Source: Coix lacryma-jobi var. lacryma-jobi (taxonomy: Eukaryota > Streptophyta > Magnoliopsida > Poales > Poaceae). From it: a DNA stretch of 64,000 bases. Both the position numbers and the translations under genes were made by a program. The notes under the pieces were generated by a model. The model saw nothing but the letters and a program-made list of their open reading frames with translations, was not told the DNA's origin and did no database searches. Where the stretch lies: the NCBI GenBank assembly GCA_009763385.1, contig CM019825.1, forward strand, positions 1,550,001 through 1,614,000, read 5' to 3'. Below, in pieces: positions 24,794 through 36,707 of the stretch (its first letter is position 1; each line of letters opens with the position of its first letter).

Positions 24794-27700
24794 ATGGGCG
24801 TGCAGAGAGCCAATGGCGCGTCCTTGCTCCATGCACTAGTTGTTGTGTGCTCCCTGTGCTGGGCATTGTCCTCTCAGTGTGCAGAGGGGCAGAACCCAAA
24901 TGGTCAGCTGAGTGTGGATGCCTCGCCACAGAATGCTAGGAAGATCCCTGATAAGATGTTTGGTATCTTTTTCGAGGTGTGAGTCAGGTTACAATTGTAG
25001 TTTCAGTTAGCAGCAGCAGTTCATCTGGTGGTAGCACATAAACAGTTCAAATTCTGAAACCAGTTTTTATTTTTTTTTATTTTTATGCTCTGATGGTTAT
25101 CCTGAGAAAATAAGATGGTAGTTTGGATAAGTTTTTGGTTGCACCTGTAGGAGATCAACCATGCTGGAGCTGGCGGGTTGTGGGCAGAGCTTGTAAGTAA
25201 CAGAGGTAGTGAAAAAAGCAGCTCTTGCTTGCTTGTACACCTGTACCTGTTACTTAATTCTCCACTTCTCCCTCCCTTGTTTTGCTTAATTTGTGTAAGC
25301 TCTCACAACGTTATCTCCAGGATTCGAGGCTGGTGGGCCTAATACACCTTCCAATATTGATCCATGGCTGATCATTGGGGATGAATCAAGTATCATTGTC
25401 GGAACTGATCGGACATCATGCTTTGAACGTAACCCAGTTGCACTCCGGATGGAAGTTCTTTGTGATTCTAAAAAAACAAATGCCTGTCCTTCAGGAGGTG
25501 TTGGGGTCTATAATCCTGGTTACTGGGGCATGGTATGATATTTTCATGTATTCATGAGTTTGTTTTTGGAACAAAAATATGCACATTGAACCTATAATCT
25601 TGGGGAGCTGACTTGATGTTTTGCTGTCCTAATAAGAGATTCCATGACTGTTTTCTACCTTGCTCTGTGTGATGTGTTTCTGTCTCTTCCCCAGAACATT
25701 GAAAAAGGGAAGGTTTATAAGGTGAGCCTGCATATTAGGTCATCAGACGCAGTGTCCTTGACTGTTTCCTTGACAAGCTTTGATGGTCGACAAAAGCTCG
25801 CTGCTCATACCATCACGTAATGTATTCTGCTGTTAATGTTAGCATCAATGGATGCATACATTATCATGTAATGTTACATGATTTTTGGTTTCACTTTCAG
25901 AGGTAGCAAGAAAACCTTTGCAAAATGGACAAAGATAGAATTTCATTTGAGATCCAACCAAAACAACACCAACTCAAGGCTTCAACTTACAACAAGTAAA
26001 AGTGGGGTAGTTTGGCTTGATCAAGTATCAGTTATGCCAATGGACACTTACATGGTATACTACTAGCATTCATTTCTGATTTTATTTTCTAGTGTCACTT
26101 ATTTCTGACTGGCTGGATTAAATATTTATTAACTAATTGCTACTGGTCCAACTATACAGTTAATGCTTATTTTACTCGGATGTAGTTGTCCTGGGATGGT
26201 CTGACTCTGACTTTTATTCATTACCACATGTCTTTAGGGGCATGGTTTTCGGAAAGATCTTGCTTCTATGTTGGCCAATCTCAAGCCTCAGTTTCTCAAG
26301 TTTCCAGGTTTATTATCTTTGATTATTCTTATACTATATCTGGAGTCAAGTTAAACACCGTATTTATTGCGATGGTATGCACAATATTCTGTACCTACCA
26401 TGTTTTAGGCGGCAACTATGCCGTGGGAAATTATCTACGAAATGCATTTTGGTGGAGTGAGACTGTGGGACCATGGGAGGAAAGACCTGGTCACTTTAAT
26501 GATGCCTGGGGATACTGGACTGATGATGGACTTGGATTTTTTGAGTTCCTTCAGGTATACTCCCATTTCATACTGACCTAAGATTTATCAAACCCACATG
26601 TACTTGATACTGACTTTTCTTGATTATAGTTGGCTGAAGACCTTGGTGCTTCCCCAGTTTGGGTGGTGAATGATGGTAATTTCAGTCTCAGCAGATATTT
26701 GAAATTCAACCATCACTTGATTTAAGTTAACAGATTCTTATTAACAATCCAGGAGCAAGCCTTAACGAAGAAGTTTCCACTAAAACAATTGCATCATTGG
26801 TCAAGGTATTTATTGCATATTATTAGCCAAATCTTTCTTTGATAAAAGAATGGAATATGGTTGCAAATAAGAAAAATCCATGGTTTGAATTTATTTAATT
26901 CGTTTTTTACAATATTTTTGTTATTTTAGCTGGACAATTGAAATCACACACATTCATTATAACATAAGTTAAACATATTGTGAAAGCATTGCAAATACAC
27001 CTTTCCTCATGACGATAAATTACACGCACATATGATGTGTTCAATCCCGTGTGTACGGGGTGACAATCTTTTTAAACAGGTAACTATTAGTGTGTGACCA
27101 AAAGACTAACAAACTTTACAACTCGCAAATTGTAAAAACTGAACCGCATAATATTTTTTTGTGGAAATTGTGTATTCAGTGAATCGTTCTTTTTGTTGAA
27201 TTTACATAAAACATCATTTCATTTTTTTGGTGGGACATGGGACTGTGTGAGATGGCCATTAGTATTGTTTTAGTTGGATAAGGTTATGTGAGTGTGAGAA
27301 TTCTGTGGCTTGTTTCTTCTCAAATTCACCCTATTGACACCAATAATGCTGTTTTTTTGCACTTACAGTACCAAAGCCACTTCTTTTTATTTGTACTTCC
27401 TCTTTAAGTTGGCCCAAATTTCTTAACATCGTCTTTTATGAGCACACTGTTGCCATTTCCTACAATTTGTTTATGCTTGTACGATTTCAGGATGTTGTTA
27501 ATGGCATAGAGTTTGCCAATGGAGGACCCAAGACAACTTGGGGTTCAGTTCGTGCAGCAATGGGGCACCCAGAACCCTTTAAGCTTGATTATGTTTCAAT
27601 AGGAAATCAAGAATGTTGGATGCTCTACTACAGAGGTTCGTAATTCAGTTCAGTAGCTCTTTATTTGTAGTTTCTAAACTAGGACTAATTTACAATGCAA

Positions 27701-29553
27701 CAGAGTTCAGAAGGTTGCGTTTTTGAAAGGAAGGAAGGAAACAAATCCGAACTCATTTATGACACTCCTGCACTTAAATGGTGGACACTTAATTTGTAGT
27801 TGTGAATTACAAATGAACTCACATGATTTCGCATGCTTGGATATCAGTTCTTTTTATTTACGCTTGATGTTTAAGTAGATAATTCAGCGTGCTGTTTATG
27901 TTCTGTTATGCATAAAACAGGAGAAGCTCATGCTCTTTTGTTTTTCATTTTATAGGAAATTACCAAAAGTTTTACTCTGCGATTAAATCTGCCTATCCAG
28001 ACATCAACATTATATCAAGTTGTGATAGGACAACTATTTCACCATCCAACCCTGCCGATCTTTATGATGTTCATGTAATGTCTCAATGCTATGTTCCTTG
28101 CTTGCTTGATCAAATTTTTCGTCATGGTTGACAAAAACATCATCTTTTGCCGCAGGTCTACACGTCTTCGACTAATATGTTTTCAAAAACTAGTATGTTT
28201 GACAACACACCACGTGGAGCACCGAAGGTTTGTTCTGATGCTCCCTGTATATGCCAAAACTGATACATAGAAATGATTGGAAATACTTTGACTGTTCAGG
28301 CAATTGTTAGTGAGTACGCTGTGACTGGAAATGATGCTGGCAAAGGAACACTGGTAGCAGCACTGGCAGAAGCTGCATTTCTCATTGGATTGGAAAGGAA
28401 CAGGTTAGCTGTACTGTGCCCTTTCTTCCTCATTTTTAGAGTTCTGCCATAGTGCCATGTAACCATTTCTCAGATTCGTGTTGCTGGCGGCTGCCAAAAT
28501 TAAAGAATGATACTAAATTTTCAATTAAGAAATTGTATTGCAGATATAACTGTTTGTTCTACTGCAGTGATGTGGTTGAGATGGCAAGCTGTGCACCCCT
28601 TTTTGTAAACGATAATGATCGCAGGTAAGGACTCAACACCTTAAGGGAGTATCTTTCCAGTTTCCACTGAATATGAACAGAAGCCAGCATTCTATTATTA
28701 TGCTGATTTCGGCCTGTGTGCAAATATAAGAACGGTTCGGCCTTTTTATCCTGTTATCAATTTTAACTTCATAATTGTTTCCTTCTGCTATGAGCTTCAA
28801 CAATCCACATAATTTGAAAAGAGAATCCGTGAAATTAGGTGGAACCCAGATGCCATCGTCTTCAACTCGTGGCAGCACTATGGGTGTCCCAACTATTGGA
28901 TGCTACACTTCTTCAAGGAATCTAGTGGCGCCACCCTTCATCCTACAGCCATTCAGATCTCCAACTATGATCAGCTGGTTGCGTCTGCCATCACTTGGCA
29001 GAATGCTAAAGACAGGAGCACTTACCTCAGGATAAAGGTAATGGACCTTGTTCTTCCCGTGCATGATCAATCAGCTCCAGCAAATACTGATGGTGTAAAA
29101 GAGAAGAAGTAACAAGCATGGTAGCAATCCATTTGCAGGTGGTCAATTTCGGCAACCAAGCTGTAGATCTCAATATATCCGTCGCGCAACTTCCCACCGG
29201 TATCAAGAAGTCTGGATCAAAGCAGATGGTTCTAACGTCCAGCAGCCCGCTTGACGAGAACTCCTTCCAGCAGCCAGAGAAGGTTAGTGCGCGTGCTGAT
29301 TCAGTCAGCGACTGAAAAAGCAAAATCACTGCAAGCAATGAATGGTTGCAGATAGCTGTGGGAGTAATAAACCCTAGCAAAGTACAGTATAATGCAGAGT
29401 TCTTTTTTTTGGTGAAATGAACTGTGTATGCAGGTGGCGCCAGTGTCGAGCCCAATGGCGAACGCAGGGCAGCAGGTGGGCGCGTCCGTGGGGCCGTACT
29501 CCCTCACCTCGTTTGACCTGCTGCTGGAGCCGAGCAAGCACGACAGCATTTGA
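24794..29553 (+). CDS. GH51 alpha-L-arabinofuranosidase
   Basis: Seventeen exons: 24794-24976, 25151-25205, 25321-25532, 25695-25816, 25901-26054, 26238-26307, 26409-26554, 26630-26675, 26753-26805, 27491-27635, 27956-28074, 28156-28227, 28300-28403, 28568-28624, 28839-29037, 29139-29282 and 29434-29553. They join in frame to 666 residues, normal for plant ASD/ARAF enzymes. Residues 1 to about 33 are a signal peptide, so it acts in the cell wall, releasing arabinose from arabinoxylan or pectic arabinan. Order: N-terminal carbohydrate-binding-like region (about 60-235), catalytic barrel with ERPGHF and DDGLGFFEFLQ, nucleophile motif SEYAVTG (Glu464), and a C-terminal beta domain ending in SLTSFDLLLEP. 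Odd: the acid/base motif GNE reads GNQ (Gln387, codon at 27608-27610), followed by Glu388. Intron 9 is 685 bp and AT-rich. The identity is secure; full activity is uncertain because of Gln387. Confidence 0.94.
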
Positions 29554-29822
29554 ACTGTCAACTGAAGAAGCAGCGGTATATACATACAGAGGCAAAATGA
29601 ACAAAGAGGGGGAAAGAACAGATAGAATGATAGATGCTAGTACTAGTTATATTCTTCAGATTTGGATCTGTGCTGCTCAAGTTGATGCTGTAGACGTGTA
29701 CTGTATTTGCAAGAAATAAGGGTGATGCGCATTAAGATATATATCATGGAGGATTACAGAGTAACAAAGTCATTTTCTGTAGAGAACAAATCAATAAGGA
29801 CAACAACATGATCAGAGCAGAA

Positions 29823-29894
29823 TCCGTTGTAGTCTAGCTGGTTAGGATACTCGGCTCTCACCCGAGAGACCCGGGTTCGAGTCCCGGCAACGGA
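29823..29894 (+). tRNA. tRNA-Glu (anticodon CTC)
   Basis: A complete 72-base cloverleaf. Acceptor TCCGTTG pairs with CAACGGA. The D arm includes TAGTCTAGCTGGTTAGGATA (A box). The anticodon stem CTCGG/CCGAG encloses CTCTCAC with anticodon CTC. The T arm is CCCGG-GTTCGAG-TCCCGG-like (B box). There is no intron and no encoded CCA, as expected for a eukaryotic nuclear gene. A T-rich run starting at about 29900 should end RNA polymerase III transcription. It lies 269 bp past the arabinofuranosidase stop codon, probably within or next to that gene's 3' flank. Confidence 0.97.
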
Positions 29895-30061
29895 AATTTC
29901 TTTTTTTATTTTTGTTTTGTTTTGTTGCCAGATCTCGTGCAAAGCCCGGCGCTTTAAATAAACGAACCACACGGAGACGGAGACAAGCGGCCGGCAAGGT
30001 GACGACGGCCGATGTGGTGTGGTGACCACGACCAGCAACAGCTGCTCCCCACACTTGACTA

Positions 30062-30298
30062 GGGCTTGTTTAGGTTCGCTCAAACTATCAATTTTTTTCA
30101 CTCTCTCTTTATCACATCACCATCACATCAATGTTCTTTATCATATCACCATCACATCAATGTTTGGACGCATGCATGAAAGTTGATAAAATAAATAACT
30201 AATTACATAGATTAGTTGTAAATTATGAGACGAATTTTTTGAATCTAGTTAAGACATGATTGAACAATATTTGTCAAATACAAACGAAAGTGCTGCAG
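30062..30298. mobile_element. Degenerate GGCCTTGTTTAG-type MITE
   Basis: It begins GGGCTTGTTTAGGTTCGC and carries GACGCATGCATGAAAGT, AATTACATAGATTAGTTGTAAATT and GAGACGAATTTTTTGAATCTAGTTA, the layout of this MITE group. An internal TATCACATCACCATCACATCAATGTT unit is duplicated. The right terminal repeat is not recognisable, so it is truncated or of a sister family. Confidence 0.65.
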
Positions 30299-30668
30299 TT
30301 GAAAAAAAAATCTCACCTTTAAGGTCGTGCCCTCGCATTCCTTTCCAACTCGCGGTTTGTTTTGTTCGAATTCGAATGACAGGTCGGGACTGTTTTCCTC
30401 TAACGAATGATCAACCAGCCCATACGGGGCACAGAGACTTGTGTGGCTGGCGGCGGTCGCCCGAATTTTTCTCAGAGGCGAATGCCGATTTCCCAGAGGC
30501 GAATGTCGTTTTTCCTTTCTCCCTTCTAACCTCTACCCGCCTCCGCCCCGCCGCCCCCTTGCCACTCTCCCCGGCGTCCTCGCCGGCGGTATGGGTAGGC
30601 GAGCCGACCCCCTCCCTCTTCTCTCCCTCCTTTCTTTTTTCATTTTTCCTTTGTTTCCTTCTTCAATA

Positions 30669-31276
30669 ATGGCGGCCTTCGGATTCAGTGGCATTGCCGG
30701 CTCCGGCGGAGCGGCCATCTCCGGCCGTCTCCTCCCAGATCCGGGTTCCTGGAGCCGGATTGGAGATGTCACGAGTCCGATTTGGCCGGCCGGAGCTGCA
30801 GCCTCCTGCTGTTGTCAACGGTGGCGTCGGCGGTCTAGGACTGCACCCGGTGACTCAAGACGGCGCGCGGCTTCTGCGCGTCGGGCGCCTCCGAGCACGC
30901 GCCGCGTGACGCCAAGATCCGCTCGCTCCGCAACTCCATCCGCCTCCTCAGCGTCATCGCGCCGCTGCACTCGCCGCGCCCCGGAGCCGCTGCCGCTGGC
31001 GCGCGGGACGGCGGCCGCACCTGCGGGGTGCCCAACTCCCACCTCGCCGCCTGCGCACAACTGTACCTCCTCGTCGTCTACAAGATGGGGCGCAACGACC
31101 GCGTCTCCGCGCGCCATCTCATGCAGGTGTTTGCAGACGCGCCGGGCCTCATCTCGGAGATCTTCCTGTTGCGATTCTGGCGATTCCCCGACGAAGGCGC
31201 GGTCACCTCGGCCAACTGGGTCGCGCAGGGGTACCTCTCTCTCAATCTTCTCTGCCTCCTTCAGTTGCAACTGTAG
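30669..31276 (+). pseudogene. Decayed gene fragment, possibly LIN/CERBERUS-like E3 ligase
   Basis: A GC-rich block whose frame near 30855-31190 reads DAKIRSLRNSIRLLSVIAPL, then CGVPNSHLAACAQLYLLVVY and NDRVSARHLMQVFADAPGL. From memory this resembles the N-terminal helical region of LIN/CERBERUS U-box/WD40 proteins, which in legumes act in root symbiosis. The frame is closed upstream by TGA, different frames stay open across neighbouring parts, and the similarity fades after about 31190. No U-box or WD40 region follows. I therefore call it a broken or captured fragment. The family assignment is tentative; a lineage-specific gene is possible but less likely. Confidence 0.45.
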
Positions 31277-31763
31277 GGGGAAGATGGAGGCAAGCTCCAA
31301 ACCAATGGTGCCCAGATCTATCGTCCAGGAGCCCGGTGCGAGCAAGAAGCAGCCTCATAAGAGTACCATCCTTTTCAGATCTTCAACGGTTTCCTCTGGT
31401 TCGACATCTCTTCAGAGCTGATCATCTGAGTCCGGTGATTCTTCATTCATATCCACGACTCAGTCCTCAACCTCTGCAGCTTATGCTCTTTGGAGGTCCT
31501 CGATGGTCTGTGTCGCCAATAACCGGTGCAAAGTTCATTGTGTTCCTTTTGGGACACATTATGGGTCCATCACAATCTATGAGAGTTTCGAATCTAGAGA
31601 TCCAATTTAGTCTTTCTTGTTGCTCTTCGGCTACTTGCTCTAGAAGTAATCTTTGTGATCCTGACGATCTGTGCCGTCTTGCTTGTAATTGGGTATATAT
31701 TTCCCAATGTTATGTAGTCTACTTCTAATATCTAATATATTATCCTTCCTGTCAAAAAAAAAA
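31277..31763 (+). mobile_element. Retroposon 3' end with A tail
   Basis: Non-coding sequence ending ...TCTAATATATTATCCTTCCTGTC followed by ten A (31754-31763), the style of grass LINE or retroposon tails. It lies in the same orientation as the fragment at 30669-31276, so the two may have arrived together (inference). Confidence 0.5.
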
Positions 31764-33061
31764 CAGTCCATACGATATTACCTTTAAAAAATGTGGCGAC
31801 TCCTCGAAACGAGTGACGCGTAACTGTACCGGGTAGCGGGTACATACCATATTATAGCACAGACCCGTTTACACGTAATAGACCAATTACTATAACTGTA
31901 CGTCTGCACAATACCATATCCATTACTATAGCACATACTACCCATCAAGTATAGCGACAACATTGAAAAAAAGCCTGCCCTCCTTTTCCCTGACCGCACG
32001 AAGAGCGGGCCTCCCATCTAGTTAATACTATTACTTTCTGACTAACGTACGCTATCGAAACCAGCCTCCCGTGTAAACTATAGAAACTCTAATTAAGACC
32101 ACAGAAATTTAATCCGATGGTTAGAGGTGAAGGTAAGTTATTTTAGCATTTAAACCCCTCTTTGTGTCCACGCCTGTTTAGATTAGGATGAGATGATTTT
32201 GTGATCTTGATTAGAGTTTATATAGTTTGCACAGGAGATTGATTTCCATAGCATAGGTTCCCTACTTTCTGAGTCTTAAATAAAATATATACTTAGAGCA
32301 CTCACAGTGCAGACATAGAGTTTGAACTTATTTATTACACTCATATTTATTGTATTTTGCTGATGTGACAGTGTAGTTATTGAAGAAAGAGAAAGAAAAA
32401 CTAAGACTTCAAATCTATGTTATCTTTTCGAGGTAATAAATAGAATTAGACTCTATATAAACTCTACGTAGACTGGTCTAGTGGTACAACAACGATGTCT
32501 AGATTAGTCTTGTGCTAACAAGGTAACAATACTTCCCCTGGAGTCCTGAGTCCCGTGATTCTGTGGGTCCTCGTTTTGTTTGGCGTGTTTTTTTTTTGAC
32601 AAGAGTTTTGTTTGGCGTGTTGACCGATATTCGAATGTACACACGATCTGTACGTCACAGGACCAAAAGCTTTCTAGCAGGTGGTGCATGTTGTCGTATG
32701 CAATGCACGCTAGAGATTTATATGATACATCGACCAATTGAAGTGTGCGCTCAGTTGTATTCGTATTCTAAAACCTTTCTGTCTCATAAGAGCAACAAAA
32801 CATGTCTATCTGGTAGACTCGTAGTTGTAATGACACCCACCCATGTCGAGTCTCATTTACACTTGCATGTTGTCGTATGCAATGCACGCTAGAGATTTAT
32901 ATGATACATCGACCAATTGAAGTGTGCGCTCAATTGTATTCGTATTCTAAAACTTTTCTGTCTCATAAGAGCAACAAAACATGTCTATCTGGTAGACTCG
33001 TAGTTGTAATGACACCCACCCATGTCGAGTCTCATTTACACACGCACTCATCCCGTAATAA
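31764..33061. other. Intergenic repeats, no gene
   Basis: AT-rich MITE-like sequence around 32290-32480 (GAGCACTCACAGTGCAGAC... style ends). A single copy of the motif AGCTTTCTAGCAGGTGGTGCATG occurs at about 32669; the same motif recurs in the large duplicated units further right. Confidence 0.5.
32687..33041. repeat. Two-copy tandem repeat, 179 bp unit
   Basis: Copy 1 is 32687-32865 and copy 2 is 32866 to about 33041. They are almost identical (from CATGTTGTCGTATGCAATGC to GAGTCTCATTTACAC) with only a few differences such as CTCAGTTG/CTCAATTG. This points to a recent duplication. Confidence 0.95.
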
Positions 33062-33200
33062 GGTCTTGTTTGGATATAGTCGGATTTGCATCAATCCACG
33101 TGTGTTATGTTAGATTAGAGTGGAACTTCAACTAAATTTCACTCCAATCTATTCCAACACATGTGGATTCAGGTGGATCCAACAACATCCAAACAAGTCC
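33062..33200. mobile_element. Tourist-like MITE
   Basis: Ends GGTCTTGTTTGG and CCAAACAAGTCC are inverted. The flanks TAA and TGA are a possible diverged 3 bp target duplication. The interior matches the element at 11072-11210 (AATCCACGTG, TAGATTAGAGTG, CACTCCAAT). Confidence 0.75.
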
Positions 33201-33504
33201 TGAAATTTCAGTCTACCAGAGTGATATTTAGTTGTAGTTCCACTCCATGACAAAAACATCAAGGACGCACATGACAACATTTGTATCCAACTAAATTACA
33301 CACCAATCCATGACAATATTTTGATGTTGGATTGGATCTTCAACTAAATTTCATGGACGCACACAAAAAACACATCAAGGGTTGTCATGTTTTCCATGAG
33401 GTTGAATTCATTTTGTTGAACACATCAATTCAATAACAGAAGCAATGCATTCCATAATTAAGATTGTATGAGCAGAGATCGAGAAGCTCAATTTGGATGT
33501 AGGG

Positions 33505-34455
33505 CTAGCTAGCGCGCATATTAAGATCGTCATTCGTGCATACTCCGTAGCTAGTAGCATCAAGTAGGGCTCCTAATAATTAAGTCCTAGTAACTGCCCG
33601 CTGCGTCCGCCGTCCCAAACAAACAACAAAATGATCAGACAAAAGAATCCGTCCTTTGTCTGACCAAGGAAGAGAAATTGATTGAATATACGTACTCACT
33701 CAATACTCATTTATCATTTAGGATAGCGACATGGTCTTTAAAACACAACTTTAATCTCTTATTTTTATAAAAATATTTATGAAAAAGTGATATATATATA
33801 TATATATATACTTCTATAAAAGTATTTTTAGAAACAAATCTATTCATATAATTTTTATATTTGCACATTTAGAAACTTACATGGGTTCATGAACTTCGAG
33901 CAACTTACTGTGGAGTAATAGTTATTGATGATTTATATTTCTAATGTTTGACTCAAATCTTGTCTAAAACGACAACTAATTCTGTATGGAGGAAGTATTA
34001 TATTGTACTGTACTACTAGTGTAGTATAGTATAATTTTCGATTGGATCTAGCTAGCTAGGCACGATCGTGTTTTCATTGCATAATAATGTCAATGGTAGC
34101 CAGAGTCAGTGTCCATCAATTTTTAATGCTCTAGCTCGTAGCTCCAGCATGCTAATCACGTACGTGTCCACCATCCATTAAATGAGTATTAGCTAGTCTC
34201 GCGTTTCACAACATATTAAAAAGAGTGAAATGTAGTACCGTGGTGGATCTTTAAGCTCTTCTTACGTTTTCATGTGGGTCCATGAACTCTCACAGGGTGA
34301 GTGTGATCATCGATCATGCCGTGTTGATTATATTTAAGATCAGCTCATACTAGTAACAATTAACAAAAGTGATTGATGGATAAGCAAATCTTGACAAGGA
34401 GATCACAGAATCAAATTACCATGGACACAAAAAGTCACCGTACTCATCATCCGGG
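33505..34455. repeat. Distal copy of the CIPK-proximal segment
   Basis: It matches 38425-39120 in the same order and orientation: AGATCGTCATTCGTGC; AAGTAGGGCTCCTAAT and TTAAGTCCTA; CTGACCAAGGAAGAG; TTGGATCTAG; CCAGAG; CTCCAGCATG(C/G)TAATCACGT; GGGTC(C/T)ATGAACTCTCA; ACAGAATCAAATTA; GTCACCGTACTCATCATC. The copy is longer because a Stowaway element (33695-33995) inserted in it. It contains no coding sequence. Confidence 0.8.
33695..33995. mobile_element. Stowaway-type MITE
   Basis: Same family as 237-485, inside the duplicated segment. Diverged ends CTCACTCAATAC and GTATGGAGGAAG are flanked by TA on both sides. A (TA)n run lies at about 33790-33811. It is absent from the corresponding place in the other segment copy (about 38775). 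Confidence 0.75.
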
Positions 34456-34464
34456 TAAGGAATA

Positions 34465-34728
34465 CTCCCTCCATACCCATATTAGTTGACGTTTAGGACA
34501 GCGACACGGTCTTCAAAACACAACTTTAACCTCTTATTTTTATAAAAATATTTATGGAAAAATGATATATGTATACTTTTATGAAAGTATTCTTCAAGAC
34601 AAATCTATTTATATAATTTTTATATTTGTAAACTTAGAAACTTAATAGTTATTGATGATTTATATTCCCAATGTTTGACTATAATCTTTTCTAAAACGTC
34701 AACTAATATATGATATGTATGGAGTGAG
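34465..34728. mobile_element. Stowaway-type MITE
   Basis: Starts CTCCCTCCATACCC, ends GTATGGAGTGAG, with TA on each side (34463-34464 and 34729-34730). The interior GTTTAGGACAGCGACACGGTCTTCAAAACACAACTTTAA matches the other two family members. Confidence 0.8.
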
Positions 34729-34914
34729 TACTAGATTTGTTGAGTTTGTTTATAGAAGAATAGTTAGAGCTGCAAGGTATCCATGGATCTCAGCACCCAA
34801 AGCATCATAGAACACATTGATTCTTCCCACACCGGCCATCATCATAGATCCTTCGCGTGATCCTTCACAATTAAACTCGTTCACCTTTCTCTCTTTCTGT
34901 AAATAAGGTTTGTG

Positions 34915-36707
34915 TATCTCGATGGAGAGAGTAGGTATATTAGAAACACTTAAATCACCCATACATGAGACTCGTCTCAAAGTCCTCTTTGAATGCGGAC
35001 TTTTTGTTTTCTATTTCTCCTATAAAAATAATCTAACATAATTTTTTTATAATTTCTATAAAGTCCTACGTCCCTAAAAAGGTTTTTAGTGGTGTTGATT
35101 TATTACCAGCTTGTGGCGAGAATCGGCTCTTCTAACTTAAGTTAGAGGAACCCAAGTCACCGATAGTTGAATGCAAAATTAAATTTAAGTCTCAAGTTAG
35201 AGGAGACGAGACGTAGGTTGGGATTTTGTTACAATATTGCCCTTACAATTCCAAGTGTGTTACTGACACGTTAGGAGAGGAAGCTTCCTAGAAGGTGGTG
35301 CATGTCGTCTTATGCAATGCAAGCCCATACATTTATTATATTGATGCACAGACCAATTAATTAATAATAAAATAAATGAACTTTGTTCTACAATCACTTC
35401 GAGAACCTTCTTTTATCGCAAGAGCAACAAAATATGTCTACATGATGATACCTCGCTCGTGTGAGTCTCATCTACACCCATATCCATCCTTGTGCCTCTA
35501 TATAAGCTATGTCATGTATGGTGATGTTTCTAAGCTTTGTGTATCTTGTTGGACTTAAATCGTTGTTACACAAGACTCATTTCTAAGCTTCCTTTGAATG
35601 TGGGTTTTTTCTGGTGAGAATAGGTTCCAATAACCTAATAAGTTAGAGGAACCTGAATAATTGAATGATGAAACTACCTAAAATATTTAATATAAGTTAG
35701 CCTTAAGTTAAAGACTCGTCCTATGGTGGGGTGATGAGACCTAGATTGTGCTTGTGCCAAGAAGGCAACGATGTTGGCCTTGCAGTCCCACGAGTCCCTT
35801 GCCAACAATGTTAACGTGGTTTGGTAGGTCCCCGTTTTGGTTTGACGCGTTGTCTGCCCGCGCTTAGACGTACGCACCGTCTGCACACTAGGAAAGGAAG
35901 CTTCCTAGCAGGTGGTGTGGGTCATCATTTACAATGTAAGCCCATAGTATTGATATACACATCAGTTAATTAAGGATGTTTTATTCTTGTATCTGTATTT
36001 TTCTAATAATAATATAAAATAAATAAAGTTTATTCCATCGTTTCTAAAACCTTTCTTTCTCACAAGAGCAACCGAACATATCTTTATTCTAGGTGTAATG
36101 ACACCTAGCCCATGTCAGGTCTCATGTACGCACGCATGTATCTTCGTGCTTTCATATATAATCATTGTCATGTCTTTAGTGATGTTGAAGCCGGAACAAT
36201 TTCCATTATCCGAAAATAAACTTTGTCATGTAGGTATATTATAGCTAGGACAAATACATATGACATTGTCATGATTTGTTATAAACGTCTAGGATTAAAA
36301 AAATAAATAATTATCATATATGTGTTGCAGTTCTGTCGATAATATCATGCATGAGCATGATGTATTCATCCTAAGGACAATGTCATGTATTCATCCTAGA
36401 TATATATACTTGAGATTGTTGCTTGGGTTAGATATCTTTCTAAAGATCTAGATGAGGGTATATTCTTTGTTGGTTTGGCTTTACCCACACATGTGCTCTT
36501 GTGTTGCATATTTCCAAATAAATACAGTTACAGTGACGACGACGTGCGGTGCATAGAGGCAGCTAGTAGCCCATGAGATCGTCAGGCATTCATCATTCGT
36601 GCCTAGCATATTATATCCAGCTCCAAGGTGGCCATATGGAGCAAAAAAAATCCTCGCTTGCAATAGCACACAATGCAATGGCTCCTATTCTATTATAATT
36701 ATTAATC
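34915..36707. repeat. Tandem unit A (~1.8 kb) upstream of CIPK
   Basis: First of two direct copies; it begins at CTCGATGGAGAGAGTAG. Shared landmarks with unit B, in order: ACTTAAATCAC..CAC/GAGACTCGTCTC, ACCAGCTTGTGG(C/T)GAGAATC, AACTTAAGTTAGAGGAACCC, GAAGCTTCCTAG, GATGTTTCTAAGCTT, GCCTTGCAGTCCCACGAGTCCCTTGCCAA, AAAGGAAGCTTCCTAGCAGGTGGTG, and TATCCAGCTCCAAGGTG. The unit itself consists of two related half-units (breakpoint near 35521). No gene inside. Confidence 0.75.

Noticed and set aside
32687..33041. CRISPR-like array or satellite
   Set aside because: Only two copies of a 179 bp unit with no spacers, in a plant nuclear genome.
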